Positions 7,562 to 16,043 of a DNA stretch of 58,512 nucleotides are shown piece after piece (the first letter of the stretch is position 1; every line of letters starts with the position of its first letter). Below the pieces are notes generated by a model. It was not told the origin of the DNA, did not search any database, and saw only the letters and a list, made by a program, of their open reading frames with translations. The DNA is taken from assembly GCA_030158675.1 (NCBI GenBank), contig JAOASL010000016.1, positions 1 to 58,512 of the forward strand, given 5' to 3'. Made by a program: the position numbers and the translations under genes. Origin of the DNA: Burkholderiaceae bacterium. GTDB lineage: Bacteria > Pseudomonadota > Gammaproteobacteria > Burkholderiales > Burkholderiaceae_D.

Positions 7562-8182
7562 TTGAAAACTGAATTGACCATGAAACGAACCGCTGACCTC
7601 GTGCTGGCCGCGCTGATCGGCCTGATTTTGCTGTTGCCGTCACTACTGGTCGCGCTGCTGCTGAAGCGCGATGGCGGGCCGGTATTGGTGCGGCCGCATC
7701 GTGTCGGTCGCAATGGCCGCATGGTGAAAGCTTTTGAATTCCGCACGGCGATATCGGCGCCGGGTGCCATGGAGACGGTGGGCGGTTGCGAAGGCGAGCA
7801 CGTCACGCCGCTCGGGGCGCTGCTGCGCCGTACCGGCATCGTGCGCTGGCCAATGTGGTTGAGTGTGTTGCGAGGCGATTTCAGTGTGGTTGGCCCGCGC
7901 GCCGAAATGCCACGCTATGTCGGTTGCTATCCCACGGATATTCGCAAGCGTGTTCTGTCGATCAAGCCGGGCCTGATTGATCTGGCGACGGTGGAATTCC
8001 GCGATGAGCAGCGGCTGCTGCAAGGTCTGGAGGGCGAAGCGCTGGAGACGGCGTATCTGGAGAAGGTACTGCCGTTACGGCTCGATTATGCGCAGCGTTA
8101 TATCGAGCGGCGTGGTTTTGCTACTGATCTCGGTATTTTGCTGCGTACGCTGATGTTGCCCCTTCGAGGCTGTAGAGCCTGA
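7562..8182 (+). CDS. Sugar-transferase-like protein lacking the catalytic Asp-Glu dyad
   Basis: A 206-residue protein of the bacterial sugar transferase family (small phosphoglycosyl transferases such as PglC and the C-terminal half of WcaJ). It has one N-terminal membrane helix (about 11-35), then HRVGRNGRMVKAFEFRTA, a variant of the family's RVGRNGxxFxxYKFRTM, and SVLRGDFSVVGPRAEMP. In family members the segment before xVLxGD reads TxxDELPQL, with the DE pair catalytic. Here it is TGIVRWPMWL, so residues 94-95 are Val-Arg. The protein is probably inactive as a transferase. I chose the TTG start at 7562 because GGAG lies 6 nt upstream; an ATG at 7580 is the alternative. It is divergent from the secretion operon across a CRP-type site. 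Confidence 0.85.
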   Translation: MKTELTMKRTADLVLAALIGLILLLPSLLVALLLKRDGGPVLVRPHRVGRNGRMVKAFEFRTAISAPGAMETVGGCEGEHVTPLGALLRRTGIVRWPMWLSVLRGDFSVVGPRAEMPRYVGCYPTDIRKRVLSIKPGLIDLATVEFRDEQRLLQGLEGEALETAYLEKVLPLRLDYAQRYIERRGFATDLGILLRTLMLPLRGCRA

Positions 8183-8202
8183 CGGGACAGGCTCTACAGC
8201 CT
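8167..8202. repeat. Perfect 15-bp inverted repeat spanning a stop codon
   Basis: AGGCTGTAGAGCCTG (8167-8181) pairs perfectly with CAGGCTCTACAGCCT (8188-8202) across a 6-nt loop. The repeat encodes the last residues and part of the stop codon of the sugar-transferase-like gene. No T-run follows, so it is not a standard terminator. It could be a REP-type element or an mRNA-stabilising stem. Confidence 0.85.
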
Positions 8203-8228
8203 GTCGTTCGCTGCGATGCCTGAAAAAC

Positions 8229-8262
8229 AAAGGCCGCCCATCGGGGCGGCCTTTGTTTTGGG
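8229..8262. terminator. Bidirectional intrinsic terminator
   Basis: An 11-bp perfect stem (aaaggccgccc 8229-8239 with gggcggccttt 8244-8254) and a 4-nt loop lie between convergent genes. T-rich tracts follow on both strands (tttgtttt on plus; tttgttttt on minus), so it should end both the sugar-transferase-like gene and hns. Confidence 0.9.
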
Positions 8263-8274
8263 GTACGGCAGATA

Positions 8275-8586
8275 TCAGGCGGCGTTCGTGATCAGGAACT
8301 GAGCCTTGTCACGGCCGGCCATCCACTTCGGTGGCTTGCCGCGGCCACTCCAGGTTTCACCGGTCGTATGGTTGCGATATTTCGGTGCCACCGGGCGGCG
8401 CGTGGCCTTCACCGGCTTGCGCTTGGCGCCGCCGGCACCGATGCCCAGGTCTTCCGGCGAAATGCCATATTCATTCATCTTCGCGTGAATTTCTGCAATC
8501 GCTGAAGAGATCTCATTGCGTCGTGCCTGTTCAGCTTCCTTTTGCAGCTTTTCAATTTGACTTTGCAATTCTTTGTAAGTCGTCAT
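8275..8586 (-). CDS. H-NS family nucleoid-associated protein
   Basis: A 103-residue nucleoid protein expected to bind and silence AT-rich DNA. The N-terminal half is a charged coiled coil for oligomerisation (about 1-40, KELQSQIEKLQKEAEQARR). The C-terminal domain has YRNHTTGETWSGRGKPPKWM, the DNA-binding loop of betaproteobacterial H-NS proteins of the BpH3/Bv3F type; the residues between are a basic linker (KRKPVKATRRP). The ribosome-binding site AGAGGAAT precedes the ATG. It is monocistronic, with its own promoter and a shared terminator. Sitting beside a decayed polysaccharide/secretion region it could silence that region, but this is only a suggestion. Confidence 0.95.
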   Translation of the reverse strand: MTTYKELQSQIEKLQKEAEQARRNEISSAIAEIHAKMNEYGISPEDLGIGAGGAKRKPVKATRRPVAPKYRNHTTGETWSGRGKPPKWMAGRDKAQFLITNAA

Positions 8587-8658
8587 GGTATTCCTCTATT
8601 AATAGGGTTGCAGATGGTCAAGGGCTGCCGGAAAACGGTCGCCAGCACCAGCCGGCGA

Positions 8659-8686
8659 ATTATATGCGAAGTATTAAAAATGTGAA
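8659..8686 (-). promoter_or_regulatory. Promoter of the H-NS gene
   Basis: On the minus strand, TTCACA (8681-8686) and a perfect TATAAT (8659-8664) are 16 nt apart, giving a start near 8652 and a leader of about 65 nt. Confidence 0.65.
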
Positions 8687-8756
8687 TGTGTCAGCACACT
8701 AATAATTCACGTGATTATGCAAACGCATGATTTTAAAGAATTTTATCTAAATCATG
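8682..8756. promoter_or_regulatory. Inverted repeats upstream of the H-NS gene (candidate operator)
   Basis: GTGAAT (8682-8687) and ATTCAC (8705-8710) enclose GTGT-cagc-ACAC (8687-8698) and overlap the -35 box. Further upstream CATGATTT (8726-8733) mirrors AAATCATG (8749-8756). The stretch is clearly more AT-rich than its surroundings, the kind of DNA H-NS proteins bind, so autoregulation is plausible but not shown. Confidence 0.4.
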
Positions 8757-9214
8757 TTAGTTTTGAGAAACATGTGTTTCGACCCTGACGGCTTGCGCAA
8801 ATGATTTTCGGCCAATTGATCCAAGTGATTTCCTGCAAGCCTGAGTCGACTCCGGATTTTTTCATTGCATGTGCCGGATGCCATTGATCTTCATTCAATC
8901 TGGTGCGGTTTTTTCACAGGCAATGCACGCCGATTGGGAATGCATGTATTACCTGATGACGACCCAAGTCCATGGGACTTTGCGGCGACGGGAGATAACG
9001 GCGGTCGGTTGATTAGCGTGATTACGCGTTGTGCCGGCAAAGCCGGGCACGGAGATAATCCCGGGCTGGGCCGTCCGGCCTGAAATGGCACGCTGGCCTG
9101 GAATGCTGCGGCTTCATTTACGGCGAGCGGTTGTGACCGAGCCGGCGTGCCAGCCGGATGCCGGGGGTAAGCGATGCGTGCCGGTGTCTGCAGTCTGCGG
9201 TAATGGCGAGGCGT
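8757..9214. other. Non-coding stretch between pth and the H-NS promoter region
   Basis: About 460 bp between the 3' end of pth and the H-NS upstream region. Short open frames exist on both strands (for example 8865-9083 plus and 8891-9091 minus), but they have no ribosome-binding sites and no recognisable domains. I see no RNA gene, repeat or terminator that I can support. Confidence 0.5.
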
Positions 9215-9811
9215 TTAATTCTTGCCGGAGCCGCTGCTGTGCAGCGTCATCATGGCTTGCTCGTGGCGCCCCTCGCATAACAGCGGGATCACGTTGAGGG
9301 CCTTGTCGATCGCCTGGTCGATCTGCGTTTGTTCTTCAGCGCGCGGTCGGTGCAGCACAAAATCCACCACTGCCTGCTGCAGCTTCAGTTCGCGCGGGTG
9401 GCCGATGCCGATTCGAAGTCGCCAGTAGTCCTGCGTGCCGAGCGCAGCAGTGATGTCCTTGAGCCCGTTGTGGCCACCCGAGGAGCCGCCCATTTTCAGT
9501 TTCGCAGCACCGGGTGGCAGGTCGAGTTCGTCATGTACGACCAGCACTTCGTCCGGGGCGATTTTGTAAAAGCGCGTAATAGCGCCGACGGATTGTCCCG
9601 AGCGATTCATGAAGGTCTGTGGCTCAAGCAGCCAGACCTCATTGCCGCCGATCCGTGTTTTGGCGGCCAGCGCGTTGAAGCGCGCTTCCTTGCGCAATTC
9701 ACCACGCGCGAGCTGGTCGATCAGCCAGAAGCCGGCATTGTGCCGGGTCAGTGCGTATTCGGCGCCCGGATTGCCGAGGCCGACGATCAGGCGGATAGGT
9801 GCGCTGGACAT
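9215..9811 (-). CDS. pth: Peptidyl-tRNA hydrolase
   Basis: A 198-residue enzyme that releases tRNA from prematurely dropped peptidyl-tRNA. Family motifs are all visible: LIVGLGNPG near the N-terminus, the catalytic His in TRHNAGF, Asn in FMNRSG, Asp in [11 protein letters not shown], and [11 protein letters not shown] start it at the ATG at 9811, six residues before LIVGLGNPG; a TTG at 9829 would add six residues but has no better ribosome-binding site. It follows rplY on the same strand with an intrinsic terminator between them, so it may depend on read-through or its own promoter. The prs-rplY-pth order is standard in Burkholderiales. Confidence 0.96.
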   Translation of the reverse strand: MSSAPIRLIVGLGNPGAEYALTRHNAGFWLIDQLARGELRKEARFNALAAKTRIGGNEVWLLEPQTFMNRSGQSVGAITRFYKIAPDEVLVVHDELDLPPGAAKLKMGGSSGGHNGLKDITAALGTQDYWRLRIGIGHPRELKLQQAVVDFVLHRPRAEEQTQIDQAIDKALNVIPLLCEGRHEQAMMTLHSSGSGKN

Positions 9812-9900
9812 GGAAGTGTTGTCGGTCAAAAGTCGCGGTCAAAAACCGCAATCAAACTATCGCAATGAATAAGCCCGATTATCAGGGATGGCATGCGCGT

Positions 9901-9930
9901 AAAAAAGCCCGCCGCAAGGACGGGCTTTTC
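9901..9930 (-). terminator. Intrinsic terminator after rplY
   Basis: A stem of aaaagcccg (9903-9911) and cgggctttt (9921-9929) lies just beyond the rplY stop codon. Read on the minus strand it ends in a T6 run. Confidence 0.8.
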
Positions 9931-9949
9931 GTTGCTGACGCAAAGAGGA

Positions 9950-10546
9950 TTACTTCGCCTCTTCGCCTTCAGCTGCATCCGCCTTCGCGCCACGCGGAAT
10001 GACCGCGGTAGCGATGGTCGGATTCTCTTTCGCGTGCACGGCGGCGACGCCGGCCGGCAGCTTCAGGTCGGCCACGTGGAAAGACGCGCCGTCGGTCATG
10101 TTCGACAGGTCGACCTCGATGAACTCCGGCAGATCCTTCGGCAGGCAGCTGACGTCGAGTTCATTCAGGACGTGGCTGATCACGCCGCCGGACAGCTTCA
10201 CGACCGGTGCGATATCGGCGTTGATGAAGTGCAGCGGCACTTTCACGTGCAGCTTGGCGTTCGGATCGACGCGCTGGAAATCGATGTGCAGCACCAGTTG
10301 CTTGTAGGCGTGCACCTGGAAGTCGCGCAGCACGACCTTCTCGCTCTTGCCATCGATTTTCATGTCGAGGATGGACGAGTGGAACGCTTCTTTCTTCAGC
10401 GCGTGGTACAGCGCATTGTGGTCAAGCGAGATCGCGACCGGCGTTTCGGTGCCACCGTAAACGATGCCCGGTGTCTGACCCGCACGGCGCAGGCGGCGGC
10501 TCGCTCCGGACCCCTGCTCGGTACGTGGGAATGCAATAACTTCCAT
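9950..10546 (-). CDS. rplY: 50S ribosomal protein L25, long (Ctc) form
   Basis: A 198-residue L25/general stress protein Ctc that binds 5S rRNA in the large subunit. The N-terminal L25 domain contains [20 protein letters not shown] and the C-terminal Ctc (TL5-type) domain reads from about residue 95. The C-terminal Glu/Ala tail ([12 protein letters not shown]) is typical of the proteobacterial long form. It is transcribed after prs and before pth. A terminator-like stem follows prs 60 nt upstream, so some independent initiation is likely. Confidence 0.96.
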   Translation of the reverse strand: MEVIAFPRTEQGSGASRRLRRAGQTPGIVYGGTETPVAISLDHNALYHALKKEAFHSSILDMKIDGKSEKVVLRDFQVHAYKQLVLHIDFQRVDPNAKLHVKVPLHFINADIAPVVKLSGGVISHVLNELDVSCLPKDLPEFIEVDLSNMTDGASFHVADLKLPAGVAAVHAKENPTIATAVIPRGAKADAAEGEEAK

Positions 10547-10606
10547 GATGACTCCTGTGGCGGGCTTGCGCCCTGAGGTGAATGTCCCCCGCGACCAGGG
10601 GACATG

Positions 10607-10633
10607 AAAAAGGGCGTCGCTATCGCGTCGCCC
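10607..10633 (-). terminator. Intrinsic terminator after prs
   Basis: A stem of gggcgtcgc (10612-10620) and gcgtcgccc (10625-10633) with one mismatch and loop tatc is followed on the minus strand by a T5 run (10607-10611). It sits ten bases after the prs stop codon. Confidence 0.65.
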
Positions 10634-10642
10634 CGAAATTGT

Positions 10643-11608
10643 TTAGCCTGCTGCCTCGTCTTCTGCGAACAGCGACATCACCGAATCGCCCTTGCTGATG
10701 CGGCGGATGGTCTCGGCCAGCAGTGGCGCACAGCTCAGCTGGCGGATCTTGCCGCAAGCCTTGGCGGCGTCGCTCAGCGGGATGGTGTTGGTGACGACCA
10801 GTTCGTCGAGCGGCGATTTCTGGATGCGCTCGATCGCCGGGCCGGACAGTACCGGATGCGTACAGTAGGCCACAACTTTCTTCGCGCCACGCTCCTTGAG
10901 CACTTCGGCCGCCTTGGTCAGCGTGCCTGCGGTGTCGACCATGTCGTCCATGATCACGCAATTGCGGCCGTCGACTTCACCGATAATGTGCATCACTTCG
11001 GACACGTTGGCCTTCGGCCGGCGCTTGTCGATGATCGCGAGGTCGCAGCCGAGCTTTTTTGCCAGCGCGCGCGCGCGCACCACACCGCCAACATCGGGCG
11101 ACACCACCAGCAGATCTTCGTAGCTTTTTTTGACGAGATCTTCGAGCAGTACCGGCGATGCGTAAATGTTATCGACCGGGATGTCGAAGAAGCCCTGGAT
11201 CTGGTCTGCGTGCAGGTCCATGATCAGCACGCGGCCGACGCCGACATCCTGCAGCATGTTGGCCACCACCTTGGCCGAGATTGCGACGCGCGCCGAGCGC
11301 GGGCGGCGATCCTGGCGCGCATAGCCGTAGTACGGCAGCACGGCGGTGATGCGGCCGGCCGACGCGCGCTTGAGCGCATCGACCATCAGCATGATTTCCA
11401 TCAGGTTGTCATTGGTCGGCGCACAGGTCGACTGCAGCACGTACACGTCCTTGCCGCGCACGTTCTCGTTGATTTCGACCATGATCTCGCCATCGGAGAA
11501 TCGGGTGACGACCGCTTTGCCGAGCGGGATACCGATCTGCTGTGCGACACCTGCGGCAAGTTCCGTGGTGCCGGTGCCGGTGAAGACCATCAGGTTCTCG
11601 TGGGCCAT
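10643..11608 (-). CDS. prs: Ribose-phosphate pyrophosphokinase
   Basis: A 321-residue PRPP synthetase making 5-phosphoribosyl-1-pyrophosphate from ribose-5-phosphate and ATP for nucleotide, His and Trp synthesis. The N-terminus reads [12 protein letters not shown]. The flexible catalytic loop ([19 protein letters not shown]), the metal-binding [12 protein letters not shown] and the PRPP loop [13 protein letters not shown] are all present. The open frame extends 53 codons further upstream, but MAHENLMVF at 11608 is the normal start and the upstream part overlaps a terminator. It follows tRNA-Gln and precedes rplY. Confidence 0.97.
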   Translation of the reverse strand: MAHENLMVFTGTGTTELAAGVAQQIGIPLGKAVVTRFSDGEIMVEINENVRGKDVYVLQSTCAPTNDNLMEIMLMVDALKRASAGRITAVLPYYGYARQDRRPRSARVAISAKVVANMLQDVGVGRVLIMDLHADQIQGFFDIPVDNIYASPVLLEDLVKKSYEDLLVVSPDVGGVVRARALAKKLGCDLAIIDKRRPKANVSEVMHIIGEVDGRNCVIMDDMVDTAGTLTKAAEVLKERGAKKVVAYCTHPVLSGPAIERIQKSPLDELVVTNTIPLSDAAKACGKIRQLSCAPLLAETIRRISKGDSVMSLFAEDEAAG

Positions 11609-11680
11609 GGTTGCTGAATTACCTAGGGTTGTAAAAGCCGAGTCGATCGGGCGAGGCGTCATGCGCGGTCTCTCAGATCG

Positions 11681-11715
11681 AAAAACGCCTGCGGCTCGGT
11701 AGAGCATCGCAGGCG
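11681..11715 (-). terminator. Intrinsic terminator downstream of tRNA-Gln
   Basis: An 8-bp perfect stem, CGCCTGCG (11686-11693) with CGCAGGCG (11708-11715), is followed on the minus strand by a T5 run (11681-11685). It separates the tRNA gene from prs. Confidence 0.75.
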
Positions 11716-11777
11716 GCGTTCGGCTTTTATTACGTTTTGTCGGGGCTTGCGGCAATTTTGCCGGCAAGCCGATTTAA

Positions 11778-11854
11778 TGGCAGGGGAACAAGGATTCGAA
11801 CCTTGGAATGCCGGAATCAAAATCCGGTGCCTTAACCAACTTGGCGATTCCCCT
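11778..11854 (-). tRNA. tRNA-Gln (anticodon TTG)
   Basis: Read on the minus strand it has the acceptor arm AGGGGAA/TTCCCCT, a D arm, the anticodon stem-loop CCGGATTTTGATTCCGG with anticodon TTG, a TTCGAAT T-loop and an encoded CCA (77 nt with CCA). The identity is glutamine. It lies 41 nt after ispE. No integrase or attachment-site duplication is next to it. Confidence 0.95.
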
Positions 11855-11895
11855 ACGCAACCTGTTGTCCGGCCGATCGGTCAGACGAATTCATA

Positions 11896-12762
11896 TTACG
11901 ACAACAACAGCGGAGCCAGCGGGTGAGCATCCAGCGTCCTGGTTTTCCAGCTGCGCCATTGGGATGGCACTTGCCGAAACACCGTCTCCGCATCGCTTTC
12001 CGATGCAAAGGCAGCAAACACACAGGCACCGGAGCCGGTCATCCGTGCATCACCATGGTCCGACAGCCATTCGAGGGCGTCTGCGACCGGAGGAAATGCG
12101 TGGGCGGCTACTGCTTGCAAGTCGTTTTTCCCAAACACCGGGAGGCGACTGGAAAAGTCCGATATTTTGATGGGTTTGGTGTTCCGTGTCAATTCGTTTG
12201 ATTGAAAAATTACCGGCGTCGGTACCGGGATGCCCGGATGAATCACGACAAACCACGCCTGCGGGGTCGTGATCGAGGTCAGCCGCTCGCCGATTCCTTC
12301 CACAAAGGCATTCTGCCCGAGCAGAAAGAACGGCACATCCGCTCCCAGTTGCAAGCCCAGTTGCATCAGCTCGGCGCGGTGCAGACCGGTCTGCCAAAGA
12401 TGGTTCAGCGCGATCAGCGCGGTGGCCGCATCCGACGACCCGCCGCCAATGCCGCCGCCCATTGGCAGATGCTTGTCGATGGCGATGTCGGCACCCGGCA
12501 CAGTCATGCCGCGCCCGGCGGCGGCGGCCTGCAGCAGCCGGGCTGCGCGCATGGTCAGGTCGGAATCGGCCGGCACACCGGCAATATCGGTCGTACGCAC
12601 GAGCGCACCATCGTCACGCAAGTCGAAGTGCAGTTCGTCACGCAGATCGATCAGCTGAAATACCGACTGCAGCAGGTGATAGCCGTCGTCACGCCGGCCG
12701 GTTACGTGCAGGAACAGGTTCAGCTTGGCTGGCGCCGCGCAGTGATGCAACGAAGTCTGCAC
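11896..12762 (-). CDS. ispE: 4-diphosphocytidyl-2-C-methyl-D-erythritol kinase
   Basis: A 288-residue GHMP kinase phosphorylating CDP-methylerythritol in the non-mevalonate isoprenoid pathway. It has [19 protein letters not shown] at the N-terminus, the ATP-binding loop [14 protein letters not shown] (about 100-113) and the C-terminal [12 protein letters not shown] glycine loop. The start is a GTG, 3 nt after the lolB stop codon. The lolB-ispE-tRNA-Gln-prs order is the usual one in this bacterial group. Confidence 0.96.
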   Translation of the reverse strand: MQTSLHHCAAPAKLNLFLHVTGRRDDGYHLLQSVFQLIDLRDELHFDLRDDGALVRTTDIAGVPADSDLTMRAARLLQAAAAGRGMTVPGADIAIDKHLPMGGGIGGGSSDAATALIALNHLWQTGLHRAELMQLGLQLGADVPFFLLGQNAFVEGIGERLTSITTPQAWFVVIHPGIPVPTPVIFQSNELTRNTKPIKISDFSSRLPVFGKNDLQAVAAHAFPPVADALEWLSDHGDARMTGSGACVFAAFASESDAETVFRQVPSQWRSWKTRTLDAHPLAPLLLS

Positions 12763-12765
12763 CCG

Positions 12766-13347
12766 TCAGTTCCCGTCGCCCCAGTCGTCGATGACCACGC
12801 GCAGCGTGATGTCGTCTCGCACTGCATCGACGCGTTTAGGCACGGCGACATCGCCGCTGGCCTGCCAGCTTGGATAGCTGAGCTGCCAGCCGTCGCTCTC
12901 GAAGTGTTCTTGTCCCTCCGGCATCGCGGCCTGCAGCGTGCCGCCGGGGGCACGTACGAAGCCTTGCAGCCAGTAGCGCAGGCCGTCGACCGGCAGTGGC
13001 CAGCCGAGCGCCAGTTCGGTCAGATCGTCCGGGCTGACGGCCTGGCGCCGCACGCCGTTGGATTGCTCGAGCATGGCAAGACCCGGCGCAATGCTGATGC
13101 GCGCGATGGTCTGGCCGAGCGGCGAATAAAGCTCGATGTCGGTCTTGTCGCGCCGCTGGTTCCACAGAAACTTGCCCTGCACCGACTGTGTCTTGCCTTG
13201 CACCGGATAGCGCACCGACAGCCGTCCGGCCAGCGTGACTTCATCGACATAGCTGCGCACGCCCCCGGGCAGCGGCACGACCGACGTGCAGCCGGCCAGC
13301 GCTGCCAGCGCGAGCGTTATCGAAAACAGAACCAGTCGTCGCATCAT
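12766..13347 (-). CDS. lolB: Outer-membrane lipoprotein insertion protein LolB
   Basis: A 193-residue lipoprotein that accepts lipoproteins from LolA and inserts them into the outer membrane. The signal peptide ends in the lipobox LAGC, so Cys19 is the lipidated residue, and SVV follows it, with no inner-membrane retention Asp at +2. The body reads TLAGRLSVRYPVQGKTQSVQ and FLWNQRRDKTDIELYSPLGQ, characteristic of LolB. It sits between the TPR gene (5-nt gap) and ispE (3-nt gap), so all three form one operon. Confidence 0.93.
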   Translation of the reverse strand: MMRRLVLFSITLALAALAGCTSVVPLPGGVRSYVDEVTLAGRLSVRYPVQGKTQSVQGKFLWNQRRDKTDIELYSPLGQTIARISIAPGLAMLEQSNGVRRQAVSPDDLTELALGWPLPVDGLRYWLQGFVRAPGGTLQAAMPEGQEHFESDGWQLSYPSWQASGDVAVPKRVDAVRDDITLRVVIDDWGDGN

Positions 13348-13352
13348 GCGGT

Positions 13353-15080
13353 TCAGAGCTTGACTTGCAGACGCTGCAGCGTGCCCTTCAGCGTGTTGTT
13401 TGCCGGGTCTTTCGCATTGGCGTCACGCCACAGCTGGCGCGCCTCATTCTCCCGGCCCAGTACCCACAGGACCTCGCCCAGGTGGGCGGCAATCTCGGGA
13501 TCGGCCTTCAGGCCGAACGCGCGTCGCAGCGTCTTCTCGGCGTCTTCGTAGCGGCCGAGACGGAATTCGGCCCAGCCAAGGCTGTCCATGATGAACGGAT
13601 CTTCGGGCGCGAGCGTGCTGGCCTTGCGAATCAGGTCGTACGCTTCCTGTAGACGGATGTTGCGATCGGCCAGCGAGTAGCCGAGCGCGTTGTACGCATG
13701 CTGGTTGTCGGGCGCGACCTCGATGAGGCGGCGCAGTTCGCGTTCCATCAGTTCGAGCTGGTTGGCTTTCTCGGCCAGCATCGCGTGCTCATAGAGCAGG
13801 TCGACGTTGTCCTTCAGCGAAACCAGCCCGTCGGCCACCAGCCGGAGTGCGTCATCGAGCCGGCCGGCATCGCGCAGCAACTGTGCTTCACTGACGATCA
13901 GCCGTGCGCGTTCGTCATCGCCTTCGATGTCGGCTTCGCGCAGGACTGCGCGGGCGTCATCCAGCCGGCCGCTCCTGGCCAGCAGCTGGGCGCGCTTGCT
14001 TAATGCGGCGATGTAATTGGACGGATTGCCCGAGCCCACCATCTCCAGCCATTTCAGCGCGCTGGCGTGGTCGTTGCGCTCTTCGGCGATCTGCGCCAGC
14101 ACCAGCAGCGCCTGGCTTGCATCGCGCTCGCGGTCGGGTTCGCCGCCGAGCGTCGCGATATAGGCGGACAGGTATTTTTCGGCAGCAGGCAAGTCGGCCG
14201 CCTGCACTGACAGCAGGCCGAGCGCATACAGCGTGGTCTGGTCATTCGGATACTGCGTCAGCAGCGTTTCGAATTCGGCGCGCGCTTCGGCCGCGCGGTT
14301 CTGCTCGAACAGCATGCGTGAGTAGGCCAGCCGGACCTCACGCGACTTCGGGTTCGCTGCCAGGAAACCGGACAGCATCGTTGCGGCTTCTGCCTTGTCT
14401 TCAATGATTTGCGCAAGGGTCAGCGCGGCCAGCTCGGACGCAGGGTGCCGGGCCAGCGCGGCACGCGCGTCGGACAGCGCCAGCGCCCGTTCGCCGCTGA
14501 CCATCGCGGTTTGCGCCAGCGTCAGCAGGGCCTCCAGCGATTCGGTATAGGGCTCAAGCAGTTCGCGCAGCAGTGCGGTGCCGCGCTTGCGATCCGTCAC
14601 ACGCGCCAGCTGCCGCTGTACCGTGGAAATCGCGGTCGGCAAAGCTTCCGGCGTGCTGGCTGCCAGCTGTTGGGCGAGCAGTTGCTTGGCTTCGTCGGTA
14701 CGGTTGTTGGCGATCAGCAGCCCGATCAGCGTCTGTCCGGCATCGTCCGCATGTGGAGCCAACTCGCGCCACACGCGCGCCGCTTTCAGCGCCTCGGCAT
14801 TGAGCGAACCGGCCGCCGCGAATTCGACGGCGCGGCGCGCCAGTCGCGGATCGCGCGTACTGCGCGCCAGCGCCAGCATGGTCGCGTAGGCGGAGAACGC
14901 TTCGCCGCGCTGAAAAGCGAGTTCAGCCGCGAGGTACTTGTACATCACCTCCGGACTCAGCAAAGTATTTGGCAGCGCCTCTGCTTTGGTGGTCTTGCCC
15001 GTCGTCGCGGGCGCGGCCTGTACGGTGGCGGCTGACGTCAGCAGCGCGGACAGGGTTAAAATGATCGACAGTTTTTTCAA
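13353..15080 (-). CDS. Exported tetratricopeptide-repeat protein
   Basis: A 575-residue TPR protein at the head of the lolB-ispE operon. It begins with a signal peptide (KKLSIILTLSALL, cleavage after VQA), and TPR units run over most of the length, for example AEARAEFETLLTQYPNDQTT and APDNQHAYNALGYSLADRN near the C-terminus. The start is a TTG at 15080 with GGGA about 8 nt upstream. The open frame continues to 15266, but that would overlap mutM on the other strand and hide the signal peptide. Such proteins beside lolB are common in betaproteobacteria and are probably envelope-assembly partners; no specific function is established. Confidence 0.88.
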   Translation of the reverse strand: MKKLSIILTLSALLTSAATVQAAPATTGKTTKAEALPNTLLSPEVMYKYLAAELAFQRGEAFSAYATMLALARSTRDPRLARRAVEFAAAGSLNAEALKAARVWRELAPHADDAGQTLIGLLIANNRTDEAKQLLAQQLAASTPEALPTAISTVQRQLARVTDRKRGTALLRELLEPYTESLEALLTLAQTAMVSGERALALSDARAALARHPASELAALTLAQIIEDKAEAATMLSGFLAANPKSREVRLAYSRMLFEQNRAAEARAEFETLLTQYPNDQTTLYALGLLSVQAADLPAAEKYLSAYIATLGGEPDRERDASQALLVLAQIAEERNDHASALKWLEMVGSGNPSNYIAALSKRAQLLARSGRLDDARAVLREADIEGDDERARLIVSEAQLLRDAGRLDDALRLVADGLVSLKDNVDLLYEHAMLAEKANQLELMERELRRLIEVAPDNQHAYNALGYSLADRNIRLQEAYDLIRKASTLAPEDPFIMDSLGWAEFRLGRYEDAEKTLRRAFGLKADPEIAAHLGEVLWVLGRENEARQLWRDANAKDPANNTLKGTLQRLQVKL

Positions 15081-15215
15081 TTGAATTCCCGTGCGATGAG
15101 GCGCGACCTGAAGCGGCACGCCAACTCGGATATGGCAGATGAAGAAGGATTTTACGCCGAAAGCCGCGAACGCCTGATGCCCCCGGTTTGACCTGCATTG
15201 CCACGGATCCTTCGC

Positions 15216-16037
15216 ATGCCTGAACTCCCAGAAGTTGAAGTCACCCGGCGCGGTATCGCCCCCCATGTCGAGGGCCGTACCGTGACCGGTATCGTCTTGC
15301 GCCGCAGCGGGCTGCGCTGGCCATTCCCGGCCGGATTGTCCGAGCTGTTAAACGGGCGGGTCGTGCGCTCGACTGCGCGACGCGGCAAATATCTGCTACT
15401 GCATTTCGATCACGGCACCCTGATCATCCATCTCGGCATGTCAGGTCACTTGCGCGTGCTGCCGTCCGGGCTGGCGCCGGAAAAGCACGACCATGTCGAC
15501 CTCGGGTTCGGCGTGGACATGATTCGTTTCACCGATCCGCGCCGCTTCGGCGCGGTGCTCTGGCATTCGCAGACGGACGGCGATGTCGAACAGCATCTGC
15601 TGTTGCGCAGCCTTGGCGTCGAGCCGCTCGGCTGCCCCGACCTGGTCGAGCGCTTGTATCGCGGCACGCGCGGGCGCAGCGCGGCGATCAAGCAGGTGCT
15701 GCTGGCGGGAGATATCGTGGTCGGCGTCGGCAATATCTATGCATGCGAGAGCCTGTTCGAGTCGGGCATTCATCCGACCACGGCGGCCGGACGCATAGCG
15801 CGTGTGCGCTATGCGCGACTGGCGCAGGCGATACAGCGCGTGCTGGCGGCGGCGATCGAACAGGGCGGCAGCAGCCTGCGGGACTTCATTGGCGCTGACG
15901 GCGCGTCCGGCTATTTTCAGCAGAGTTACTTTGTCTATGACCGCGAGGGCGAGCCCTGCCGGCAGTGCCGCGCCGTTGTGCGCCGTATCGTGCAGGGCCA
16001 GCGCTCGACTTTCTACTGTGCGCACTGCCAGCACTAG
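15216..16037 (+). CDS. mutM: Formamidopyrimidine-DNA glycosylase
   Basis: A 273-residue base-excision enzyme removing 8-oxoguanine paired with C. It has the obligatory MPELPEVE N-terminus (Pro2 nucleophile, Glu3), Lys in [20 protein letters not shown] for the helix-two-turn-helix, and a C-terminal zinc finger (CRQC and CAHC). An ATG six codons upstream (15198) exists, but Pro must be residue 2 after Met removal, so 15216 is right. It is divergent from the TPR gene and 6 nt ahead of mutY; the pair are the two arms of oxidised-guanine defence. Confidence 0.98.
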   Translation: MPELPEVEVTRRGIAPHVEGRTVTGIVLRRSGLRWPFPAGLSELLNGRVVRSTARRGKYLLLHFDHGTLIIHLGMSGHLRVLPSGLAPEKHDHVDLGFGVDMIRFTDPRRFGAVLWHSQTDGDVEQHLLLRSLGVEPLGCPDLVERLYRGTRGRSAAIKQVLLAGDIVVGVGNIYACESLFESGIHPTTAAGRIARVRYARLAQAIQRVLAAAIEQGGSSLRDFIGADGASGYFQQSYFVYDREGEPCRQCRAVVRRIVQGQRSTFYCAHCQH

Positions 16038-16043
16038 CCGACC

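Noticed and set aside
8865-9083. 72-codon plus-strand frame in the pth/H-NS spacer
   Set aside because: No ribosome-binding site, no domain, and comparable frames exist on the other strand.
11778-11854. tRNA-Gln as an integration site for a mobile element
   Set aside because: The 3' end of the tRNA is not duplicated nearby, and no integrase or foreign genes adjoin it.
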